Shown here: piece after piece, positions 1 to 6,693 of the stretch
Numbering within the stretch: the first letter of the stretch is position 1
Layout: the number at the start of each line of letters is the position of its first letter
NCBI GenBank assembly: GCA_036403795.1
Contig: DASWQJ010000225.1
Span: 1 to 11,858 of the forward strand
DNA length: 11,858 bases
Origin: Stenotrophomonas_A sp036403795
GTDB lineage: Bacteria > Pseudomonadota > Gammaproteobacteria > Xanthomonadales > Xanthomonadaceae
Reading direction: 5' to 3'
Made by a program: the position numbers and the translations under genes
The notes under the pieces: generated by a model
What the model saw: only the letters and a program-made list of their open reading frames with translations
Databases searched by the model: none
What the model was told of the DNA's origin: nothing

Positions 1-221
1 ACCAGGATCCCGTCCACCGTCGCATCGGCGATCCAGTTCGAGACAATGGCCCGAAGCCGATAGCGATCGTCTGGTGCCAGCGCCCGATCATGCAAGATGT
101 GGCCGGCCTCCGCGAGCGCGGCGGCCAGGTAATCGCCGGACTTGTCGTCGGCCAGGGTCCGGCTGTCGGAGACGGTCAACACGCACAATCGCAGGGCAAT
201 CAGGTCGGCGGCTACGTTCAT
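1..221 (-). CDS. moaB: Molybdenum cofactor biosynthesis protein MoaB, N-terminal part (cut by window edge)
   Basis: The reverse strand reads ATG at 219-221 and stays open to base 1, giving 73 codons plus two bases. The translation starts MNVAADLIALRLCVLTVSDS and continues with a DDKSG stretch, an EAGH segment and a RYRLRAIVSNWI helix. This is the N-terminal layout of MoaB/MogA-fold proteins, and the RYxLRAxVSxWI segment looks like MoaB rather than MogA. E. coli MoaB is about 170 residues, so roughly 95 residues, including most of the ligand-binding loops, lie outside the window. The family binds molybdopterin, and the adenylylating activity is best established for MogA-type members. The gene lies 49 bp downstream of the GT41 gene on the same strand. 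No strong Shine-Dalgarno is visible; an AGG lies about nine bases before the start. The family call is firm; the MoaB/MogA split is an inference. Confidence 0.85.
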   Translation of the reverse strand, partial: MNVAADLIALRLCVLTVSDSRTLADDKSGDYLAAALAEAGHILHDRALAPDDRYRLRAIVSNWIADATVDGIL

Positions 222-242
222 GGTGCCAGCCTAGCCGCCCAC

Positions 243-265
243 GGCACGCGCGTACAGCGCGTGCC
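243..265 (-). terminator. Perfect 9-bp hairpin between the GT41 gene and moaB
   Basis: GGCACGCGC (243-251) and GCGCGTGCC (257-265) form a perfect inverted repeat around the five-base loop GTACA. On the minus strand the hairpin begins 5 bases after the GT41 stop codon and ends 21 bases before the moaB ATG. No T-run follows it, so it is not a canonical intrinsic terminator. It could be a Rho-linked 3' end, an mRNA processing or stability element, or part of a moaB leader. Function is not known. Confidence 0.4.
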
Positions 266-270
266 AGGGA

Positions 271-1983
271 TCAGGCGGTCCGCCACCCGCGCTGCTTCGC
301 CAGGCCTTCCAGCAGTGCGGAAAAATCTTTCGCGAACCGCCCCATGTCGAACAGGCTCGTGTGCTCGCGTTGGGTTGCCAACCGCTCGCGCAGGGCCGCC
401 AATCGCGGCCGATCGCGGCCCAGCGCCACTGCGGTCGCCACGAAGGTTGCGTCATCGTCCACATTGAGCTCATCCATGCCCAGGTGATGGTTGAGGCTGC
501 CTGCCACGCGCGATGCGAACGCCAGGCCCGGTGTCGTCAGGACCGGGCACCCCGCCCACAAAGCATCCGAAGCCGTGGTGTGCGCGTTGTAGGGATGCGT
601 ATCCAGGAACAGGTCCGCGTGGCGATAGCGAGAGAGGTATTGCGCGTGCGGCAACTTGGGCATGAACACCAGCCGCTGCGGGTCGATTCCCGCACCGCTT
701 GCGGCCGCCCGCAAGCGTTCGTCCGCCCGTCCCGGCCCCGACAGCAGCCACAGCACGCTGCCCCGCACGCCACGCAGCACGTCGAGCAAGCGCGTAAAGC
801 TGCGCGGATTGAGCTTGTAGCTGTTGTTGAAACAGCAGAACACCACGCTTTCGTCGGGCAGGCCGCACTCGGTACGCGAAGGGGGTTCGCCGATCGTGCG
901 GGTGTCGTCCGATGGCTGGAAGGCGCCCGGCATCCGCAGCACCCGTTCGCTGTAGTGCGCGGCCAGCGATTCCGGCAAGGCGAAGTGGTCGCCGATCACA
1001 TAGTCGATCCACGGCGCTCCCGACGTGCCGGGGTAGGCCAGCCAGTTCATCAGCACCGGCGCCGGGCGCATGGCCAGCACCTCGGGCGCGCCGCCGCCGC
1101 CCCACCCACGCAGGTCGAACAGGATGTCGATCCGCTGATCGGCGATGCGCTGGGCGATCTGCGCATGGTGCGTGCCGGAAACCGAATGCAACGTCGTGGC
1201 TGTGGCGAGGCGCCGACGGATGTCACTCCCATCGTCTGCATTGAGGGCAAACAGATGCACCGACGTCGAACCCAGCGTACGCAACTGCTCGAACAACGAC
1301 ACCGTCAGCAAACCGGTGGGATGGGCGCCAAATCCATTGGATAGAAAACCCAGTCGCAACGGTCCATCCGCGCGAGGCGCCAGGGGCCACGACGAGGATC
1401 CGGCCAACGGAGCGGCACGCAGGCGCGCGCAGGCCAACTGCTCTGCCGGACCGGCATCCTCGCTCAAGAACGAAAAAGGCTCCACGCCCGGGCGCCCTTG
1501 CGCGACGGCGTGGCGTACCTGTCGCGACAATGCATCCACCCCATTCCAATCGCATAACCGCCGCTGCCAGTTAAGGCGCTGGGCCGCAACGTACGGCTCA
1601 TCGGGCAACAGGCGATGCGCGCACGCATAGGCCTGGGCTGCGGATTCGGCCTGGCCATCGTCCTCCAGCGCATGGCCCAGCCACAGGGCAATCCCGGGGT
1701 GTTGCGGAGCCAATGCCGCGGCCCGGCCAAGCAGCGAGACGGCTTGCGGATAATGGCGTTGCATCCATTCCAGTCGGCCCAGCCGTGCCAGGGTTTCAGG
1801 ATGCTCGGCGCGTAACGACCCCGCCTGTCCAAGCGCCTGCCTGGCTTCCTCCAGCCCGCCGGCGCCCATCGCCGCGTCGGCCAGCATCAGCCAGGACACG
1901 AAATCCGTCGGTTGCCGCCGCACCGTCTCGCGCAGTTGCTGCAATTGCTGCAGCAGCGGCGATGCCGCAGCGGTGCTGCTCAC
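271..1983 (-). CDS. TPR-containing GT41 (O-GlcNAc transferase-like) glycosyltransferase, XcOGT homologue
   Basis: This 570-residue protein has tetratricopeptide-like helices over about residues 10-190 and then a GT41 catalytic region with two Rossmann-like halves. It resembles the structurally studied Xanthomonas campestris protein XcOGT (about 568 residues) along its length, sharing for example NWLAYPGTSGAPW at 313-325 and FNNSYKLNP at 385-393. Residues matching human OGT active-site positions are present: His221 in GAHPTG (H498), Lys390 in SYKLNP (K842), and HTT at 468-470 followed by Asp473 in the UDP-binding region. The enzyme should use a UDP-sugar donor in the cytoplasm; donor, acceptor and biological role are unknown. 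The GTG start (1981-1983) is chosen because it overlaps the prfA stop by four bases, which implies translational coupling. No signal peptide or membrane segment is visible. It occupies the slot where prmC often follows prfA. Confidence 0.9.
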   Translation of the reverse strand: MSSTAAASPLLQQLQQLRETVRRQPTDFVSWLMLADAAMGAGGLEEARQALGQAGSLRAEHPETLARLGRLEWMQRHYPQAVSLLGRAAALAPQHPGIALWLGHALEDDGQAESAAQAYACAHRLLPDEPYVAAQRLNWQRRLCDWNGVDALSRQVRHAVAQGRPGVEPFSFLSEDAGPAEQLACARLRAAPLAGSSSWPLAPRADGPLRLGFLSNGFGAHPTGLLTVSLFEQLRTLGSTSVHLFALNADDGSDIRRRLATATTLHSVSGTHHAQIAQRIADQRIDILFDLRGWGGGGAPEVLAMRPAPVLMNWLAYPGTSGAPWIDYVIGDHFALPESLAAHYSERVLRMPGAFQPSDDTRTIGEPPSRTECGLPDESVVFCCFNNSYKLNPRSFTRLLDVLRGVRGSVLWLLSGPGRADERLRAAASGAGIDPQRLVFMPKLPHAQYLSRYRHADLFLDTHPYNAHTTASDALWAGCPVLTTPGLAFASRVAGSLNHHLGMDELNVDDDATFVATAVALGRDRPRLAALRERLATQREHTSLFDMGRFAKDFSALLEGLAKQRGWRTA

Positions 1984-3062
1984 GGCTCGCTCAACCGCGC
2001 CAGTTCGTCGACCTGGTGTTCGTGCAACAAGCGGCCGACCAGCGTTTCCATCTCGCCCTCAATGATGTTCGGCAAGTCGTAAAGCGTCAGCCCCTCGATA
2101 CGATGGTCGGTGATGCGTCCCTGGGGGAAGTTGTAGGTCCGGATGCGCTGGCTGCGATCACCGCTTCCGACCTGCAGGCGGCGACTCTCGGCCTGTGCGG
2201 CCGCTTGCCGGCTGCGTTCGGCATCCAGCAACTGCGCCTTGAGTCGCTTCATCGCCTTGTCGCGGTTGGCATGTTGGCTGCGTTCGGTCTGGCACTCCAC
2301 CACCACGCCGGTGGGAACGTGGGTGATGCGGATGGCCGACTCGGTTTTATTGACGTGCTGTCCGCCGGCGCCGGAAGAGCGGAACGTGTCGACCTTCAAG
2401 TCCGCCGGATTGATCACGACATCCTCGACATCCTCGGCTTCGGGAATGATCGCCACCGTCGCGGCCGACGTGTGGATGCGACCTTGGGATTCGGTGGCCG
2501 GCACCCGCTGTACGCGATGGGTGCCGGATTCAAATTTCAGGCGCGAATACGCACCACGTCCCACGATTCTCGCCACCACTTCTTTGTAACCGCCGTGCTC
2601 GCCGGGGCTGTCCGATTCGACCTCGACCTTCCACCCCTGTCGTTCGGCGTAACGTGCATACATGCGGAACAGATCGCCGGCGAAAATGGCCGCTTCGTCG
2701 CCGCCGGTGCCTGCGCGCACTTCCAGGAAAAGATTGCCCTCGTCGCGTGGGTCTCGCGGCACCAGCAGCAGGGCCAACCGTTCGTCCAGGCTCGCCAGGC
2801 GCGCTTGCGCCGCAGCGATCTCTTCATTGGCCATCTCCCGCAACTCGGGGTCGGCGCGCATGCCCTCGGCAGCGGCGAGATCGGCGTTTGCGCGCGCCTC
2901 GTCGGCCATCGCGCTGGCGACCGGTTCCAGTTGCGCGAACTCGCGCGAAAAATTGCGGAAGCGTTCGTTGTCGGCGACCACTTCGGGATCGGACAGCAGG
3001 CGTTCGAGTTCTTCGCGGCGCTCGGCCAGCGCTTCCAACTTACGGCGCAGGGTCGGCGTCAT
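1980..3062 (-). CDS. prfA: Peptide chain release factor 1 (RF1)
   Basis: This 360-residue protein has the standard RF1 length. RF1 recognises UAA and UAG stop codons and triggers hydrolysis of peptidyl-tRNA on the ribosome. The codon-recognition tripeptide PAT is at residues 188-190 in RVPATESQGR, which distinguishes RF1 from RF2 (SPF). The catalytic GGQ is at 233-235 in SSGAGGQHVNKTES. The N-terminal coiled region (about 1-100) holds the helices of domain 1. The ATG start (3060-3062) lies inside the 3' end of hemA, so the two reading frames overlap by 23 bp. The stop overlaps the GTG start of the GT41 gene. hemA-prfA linkage is widespread in gammaproteobacteria. PrmC, which methylates the GGQ glutamine of RF1, is not encoded next to it here. 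Expression probably depends on the promoter upstream of hemA. Confidence 0.97.
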   Translation of the reverse strand: MTPTLRRKLEALAERREELERLLSDPEVVADNERFRNFSREFAQLEPVASAMADEARANADLAAAEGMRADPELREMANEEIAAAQARLASLDERLALLLVPRDPRDEGNLFLEVRAGTGGDEAAIFAGDLFRMYARYAERQGWKVEVESDSPGEHGGYKEVVARIVGRGAYSRLKFESGTHRVQRVPATESQGRIHTSAATVAIIPEAEDVEDVVINPADLKVDTFRSSGAGGQHVNKTESAIRITHVPTGVVVECQTERSQHANRDKAMKRLKAQLLDAERSRQAAAQAESRRLQVGSGDRSQRIRTYNFPQGRITDHRIEGLTLYDLPNIIEGEMETLVGRLLHEHQVDELARLSEP

Positions 3063-4323
3063 GGTGACTCACGATAGGGTGGGAATAGCCTGGCTTCTCG
3101 GGGAAAAGCCGTTCAGCGGCCCGTGCCAGCTCGGCGTCCCCGCTGAGGGCGGCTTCGCGCAGGGCGGCAGTAGGCGGGTGCAGCAGGCGGTTGGTCAGCC
3201 CGTGGGCCAGTTGCTCCAGCACTTCATCGGCGGCACGGCCATTGGCCAGCTGCTGGCGTGCCTTGGCCAGCAACTCCTCGCGGGTGCTCTCACCATAGGC
3301 ACGCAACCGTTTGAGCGGCGCATGGTGGCTGCTGGCTTGCTGGGTTTCCAGGTAACGCGCCACCTGCAGCTCGATGATCGCCTCCGCTGCACCGGCCGCT
3401 TCACGCCGACTGCGGCGGTTGTCCTCCACCGCACGCTCCAGGTCATCGACGGTGTACAGGTAGGCATCGTCCAACTCCGCCACGCCTGGATCGACGTCCC
3501 TTGGGACGGCCAGGTCGAACAGCAGCATCGGCTTTCGCCGCCGGGCCCGCAGCGCATCTTCCACCTGCCGTCGACTCACTACCGGCTCTCGACTGGCAGT
3601 GGCCGAAAACACCACGTCCGCCTCGGCGAGATGACGAGGAAGTTCATCCAGCGGCAGTGCGTAGCCGCCATGTTGGCTGGCCAGCGCCTGCGCGTGGGCC
3701 AGGGTGCGGTTGGCGATCAGCAGCCTCCGTACCTTGCCCTCACTGAGGTGGCGCGCGGCCAGTTCGATGGTCTCGCCGGCGCCGATCAGCAGCACCGTTG
3801 ATTCATCGAGCCGGGCAAACGATTCGCGGGCCACGCGCACGGCCGCCGAGGCCACCGAGACGGGGTTTGCGCCAATGCGCGTGTCGGTGCGCGCTCGCTT
3901 GGCCACTGAAAAAGTTTGCTGGAACAGTCGATCCAGTCGATGGCCCAGGGCGCCATGGGCACGCGCTACGGCCCAGGCGTCCTTCACCTGGCCCAGGATC
4001 TGCGGCTCGCCCAACACCATGGAGTCCAGCCCGGTCGCCACGCGAAACAAGTGGCGTACCGCGTCGCCATCGCTGTGCTGATACAGGTAGGCCTGCAGGC
4101 CGGGCGCGTGCGAATCCAGCCAGTCGGTCAACACCTGCGCCTCATCGGCCACCGCGTAGAGCTCGGTGCGATTGCAGGTGGACAACAATGCGGCCTCGGA
4201 GACGCGCGGAAGCGCACGCAACGATTCAAGCGCGCGCGGCACTGCCTCACCATCGAACGCCGCGCGTTCGCGCAGCCCGACCGGTGCGGTCTGGTGGTTC
4301 AATCCGAGTACCCACAACGTCAT
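3040..4323 (-). CDS. hemA: Glutamyl-tRNA reductase
   Basis: This 427-residue enzyme performs the first committed step of C5-pathway tetrapyrrole synthesis: NADPH-dependent reduction of glutamyl-tRNA(Glu) to glutamate-1-semialdehyde. The catalytic cysteine is Cys50 in LLSTCNRTELY. The substrate-binding segment GLDSMVLGEPQILGQVK is at 98-114, the Rossmann glycine motif LIGAGETIELAA is at 179-190, and the C-terminal helical dimerisation region runs from about 310 to 425. The start at 4321-4323 gives MTLWVLGLNHQTAPV, the usual HemA N-terminus. An in-frame ATG at 4354-4356 would add 11 residues (MASSLSQATER); it has G-rich sequence upstream, but no such extension is typical of the family. hemA is first in the leftward operon with prfA and is divergent from the TPR gene. 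Its 3' end runs 23 bp into prfA. Confidence 0.96.
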   Translation of the reverse strand: MTLWVLGLNHQTAPVGLRERAAFDGEAVPRALESLRALPRVSEAALLSTCNRTELYAVADEAQVLTDWLDSHAPGLQAYLYQHSDGDAVRHLFRVATGLDSMVLGEPQILGQVKDAWAVARAHGALGHRLDRLFQQTFSVAKRARTDTRIGANPVSVASAAVRVARESFARLDESTVLLIGAGETIELAARHLSEGKVRRLLIANRTLAHAQALASQHGGYALPLDELPRHLAEADVVFSATASREPVVSRRQVEDALRARRRKPMLLFDLAVPRDVDPGVAELDDAYLYTVDDLERAVEDNRRSRREAAGAAEAIIELQVARYLETQQASSHHAPLKRLRAYGESTREELLAKARQQLANGRAADEVLEQLAHGLTNRLLHPPTAALREAALSGDAELARAAERLFPEKPGYSHPIVSHHDADPAP

Positions 4324-4390
4324 TCGTTCAGTTGCTTGCGATAAGCTGCTGGCCATTCAGGGCCCCCATTTTACGGCCCGGCTGCCCACG
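4324..4390. promoter_or_regulatory. Divergent promoter region between hemA and the TPR gene
   Basis: This 67-bp spacer must hold the start signals for two operons that run apart, unless the promoters lie inside the coding regions. On the minus strand TAAAAT (4368-4373) matches five of six bases of the sigma70 -10 box. Only a weak -35 (CGGGCA, 18 bp away, inside the TPR gene) accompanies it. If used, transcription would begin near 4360 and favour the hemA start at 4323. On the plus strand GATAAG (4340-4345) is a possible -10 with a weak -35 (ACGTCA, 4317-4322). Both promoter calls are tentative. Confidence 0.35.
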
Positions 4391-6055
4391 ATGCCCGTCT
4401 GCTTCCGAGTCCTGAGCGTTCTTCTGTTGTCGTCATTGGCCATCCTGGCCCAGGCGCGCGCGCCGGCGGCACCGCAGGGGGGCTCGCTGGAGCCTGTCCT
4501 GGCGGGTGAATTCGCGCTCCAGGCGGGCGAACTTGACGACGCGGCGCGCTGGTATCTGCAGGCGGCCCAGGCCGAAGCCGGGGACGCCGGGCTGGCCGAG
4601 CGCGCTGCGCGGATCGCCATGCTGGCCGATGACGATGCCCGGGCCGCGCAGGCCCTGGCACTGTGGCGGGAACGGGCACCGCAATCGCTTGCGATGCGTA
4701 GCACCGAGGCCAGTCTGGCCTTGCGCAAGAACGACCGCCGGACGGCCAAACGACAATTGCAGGTGCTTTTGCGCGACCCGGACCCGCGAGGTTGGCGGTT
4801 TGCCCTGGTCGCCCTGGCCAGCGCGGCGCGCGAGCCCGATGCCGTGGAAGAGGTGCTCGGCGCACTGGTCCGGGATGGCGCCATTCCCGATCAATTGGAA
4901 GCCTGGCAGGATTTCGGCCGGCTGGCCCTTCGGATGGAGCGGCCCGCCCTGGCCAAGCAGATTGTCGACGAAGTGGTCCGGCGCTTTCCCCAAGAGCCGC
5001 GTGTCGCGCTGTTGCACGCCAACCAACTGCAGCAGGCCGGGCGCCACGACGAGGCCGTGTCCTTGTTGAAAGGCGTCGAATCGCGTGCCTCCAGCGATGT
5101 CGAGCTACGGGGCGCACTGGCTTACACCTATGACGCCATGGGCGATGCCGCTGCGGCCGCACGCGTGCTGGCCACTGGCCCCCAGGACACCCAGAGTTAC
5201 GGACTGCGCGCCTCGATGCTGGCCAAGCAGGGCAATGAAGAAGGCCTGGGCGCCTTGTATGCCGAGCTCAAGACCGACGCCGCCTCGCCGGATCCGCAGC
5301 GCCGCCTGCTGCTGGGCAAGATCGCCGAGTACCTCAAGCGTTACCAGGAAGCGGTCGACTGGTACCACAGCGTGCCCGGTGGCCCCGAACGGAGCGAGGC
5401 GCGCCTTCGGGAAGCCACTGCGCTGTTCGAACTGGGCCGCAAGCCGGCGGCCTACGACGCGGTCCACGCATTGCAGGCCGATGCCCAGGCCGAGGACGAA
5501 GCGCGCCGCGACGGCTATGTATTGGAGGCCGAGCTGCGGCAGCGTGACGGCGATGGCGCCGGAGAGCTGGACGCCTTTGCCCGTGGCTTGGCGGCCTACC
5601 CGGACGACGGAGCCCTGCTGTACGCGCGCGGGCTGGCGTGGGAACGGCGCGACGACATTGCCCGCGCGGAAGCGGACCTGCGCAAGATTCTCGTCTCCGA
5701 ACCTGAAAATGTCGCCGCGCTCAACGCGCTGGGTTACACCCTTGCGGACCGCACCACGCGCTATCGCGAGGCCTTGGCCCTGATAGACCGGGCCCGCACC
5801 GCCGAACCGGAAAACCCGGCCATCATCGACAGCTATGGCTGGGTGCTCTACCGGTTGGGACGCCAGCGCGATGCGCTGGTCCAGTTGCGCCGGGCCTGGG
5901 GGATGGTCAAGGACCCGGAAATTGCGGCTCATCTGGGCGAAGTGCTATGGGCCAACGGGCAAAAAGACGAGGCCCGGCATTACTTCGACGAGGCCCGCAA
6001 GCTGGATCCGGAAAACCGCGCCTTGCTGCGCGCTACGGAGAAGTACGACCTATGA
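4391..6055 (+). CDS. Exported tetratricopeptide-repeat protein, LbcA-like by position
   Basis: This 554-residue protein consists almost entirely of helical repeats. The start at 4391 is chosen because it gives a signal peptide: a short N-region with Arg6, a hydrophobic stretch (LSVLLLSSLAILA, 8-20) and a likely signal peptidase I site after ARA at 22-24. Longer readings upstream overlap hemA and bury this signal. TPR-like units are clearest at the C-terminus, for example NALGYTLADRTTRYREALAL at 445-464, SYGWVLYRLGRQRDAL at 481-496 and HLGEVLWANGQKDEARHYF at 514-532. Its place between hemA and lolB matches Pseudomonas aeruginosa PA4667 (LbcA), an outer-membrane lipoprotein that binds the protease CtpA. 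Here no lipobox cysteine follows the hydrophobic core (the only early Cys is residue 4), so the product would be periplasmic rather than lipidated. The stop overlaps the lolB start (ATGA). Function is inferred from context only. Confidence 0.85.
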   Translation: MPVCFRVLSVLLLSSLAILAQARAPAAPQGGSLEPVLAGEFALQAGELDDAARWYLQAAQAEAGDAGLAERAARIAMLADDDARAAQALALWRERAPQSLAMRSTEASLALRKNDRRTAKRQLQVLLRDPDPRGWRFALVALASAAREPDAVEEVLGALVRDGAIPDQLEAWQDFGRLALRMERPALAKQIVDEVVRRFPQEPRVALLHANQLQQAGRHDEAVSLLKGVESRASSDVELRGALAYTYDAMGDAAAAARVLATGPQDTQSYGLRASMLAKQGNEEGLGALYAELKTDAASPDPQRRLLLGKIAEYLKRYQEAVDWYHSVPGGPERSEARLREATALFELGRKPAAYDAVHALQADAQAEDEARRDGYVLEAELRQRDGDGAGELDAFARGLAAYPDDGALLYARGLAWERRDDIARAEADLRKILVSEPENVAALNALGYTLADRTTRYREALALIDRARTAEPENPAIIDSYGWVLYRLGRQRDALVQLRRAWGMVKDPEIAAHLGEVLWANGQKDEARHYFDEARKLDPENRALLRATEKYDL

Positions 6056-6693
6056 GTTCTCGTTTGTGGAGGCTGCCGCTACTGGCGGCGGCGTTTGTCC
6101 TGTCGGCCTGCGTCAGTACCGCGCCGCGGCCAGGACCGAGGCCTCCGTTGGTCGTAGGTCCCCAGGCGCTGCAGGCCGAGGCCGATCGCCAGGATTGGCT
6201 CCTGGCCCGTGACAATTGGGCATTCCAGGGCCGGGTGGCGATCAGTCAAGGAAGCCATGGCGGCAGCGGGCGGATCGATTGGCAGCAGACCGGGCGGGAC
6301 TACCGCGTCCAGCTCAGCGCCCCGGTGACCCGCCAAAGTTGGCGGCTCAGTGGGGAAGGCGCCACCGGGCGCGCCTTGCTGGAGGGTGTGGACGGCGGGC
6401 CGCGTGCTGGAGACGATCCCCAGCAATTGCTGCGCGATGCCACCGGCTGGAACATTCCGGTGGAAGGCTTGCCCGCCTGGGTGCGCGGCCTGGTGGATGC
6501 CGGCGCGCCTGGTGTGACCTTGGATGCCCAGGGGCGTCCCGGCGCGCTGGAGCAGGAGGGCTGGCGGGTCGACTATCTGGACTGGTTTCCGCCCGCGCAG
6601 GACCGACCGGCGCTGCCGCGGCGGATCGAAGCCCGGAAGGGCGAAGCCAAGGTGCGCCTGATCGTCGACAGTTGGGATTTTCCCTCGCCATGA
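6052..6693 (+). CDS. lolB: Outer-membrane lipoprotein LolB (lipoprotein insertion)
   Basis: This 213-residue protein starts with a lipoprotein signal: Arg4 and Arg7, a hydrophobic core and the lipobox LSAC with the lipidated cysteine at residue 20. The following residues are Val-Ser, not Asp at +2, consistent with outer-membrane sorting. The mature part has the LolB pattern: NWAFQGRVAIS (55-65), WQQTGRDYRVQLSAP (77-91), an AWVRGL segment (142-147) and a C-terminal LIVDSWDF (203-210). LolB takes lipoproteins from the periplasmic carrier LolA and inserts them in the outer membrane. By my remembered alignment, the protruding Leu68 of E. coli LolB corresponds to Val92 here. The gene overlaps the TPR gene upstream (ATGA, 6052-6055) and ispE downstream (ATGA, 6690-6693), so the three are probably translationally coupled. 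lolB next to ispE is a common gammaproteobacterial arrangement, which supports the call. Confidence 0.93.
   Translation: MSSRLWRLPLLAAAFVLSACVSTAPRPGPRPPLVVGPQALQAEADRQDWLLARDNWAFQGRVAISQGSHGGSGRIDWQQTGRDYRVQLSAPVTRQSWRLSGEGATGRALLEGVDGGPRAGDDPQQLLRDATGWNIPVEGLPAWVRGLVDAGAPGVTLDAQGRPGALEQEGWRVDYLDWFPPAQDRPALPRRIEARKGEAKVRLIVDSWDFPSP

Noticed and set aside
1713..3077. Plus-strand open frame of 454 codons opposite prfA and the GT41 gene
   Set aside because: It covers prfA, whose GGQ and PAT motifs are intact on the other strand. Its own translation shows no domain.
2662..3801. Plus-strand open frame of 379 codons opposite prfA and hemA
   Set aside because: It is serine- and arginine-rich at first, spans two real genes and has no motif; it is a shadow.
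4371..5162. Minus-strand open frame of 263 codons opposite the TPR gene
   Set aside because: It is proline- and arginine-rich, typical of an out-of-frame reading of GC-rich DNA, and conflicts with the signal-peptide-bearing TPR gene.
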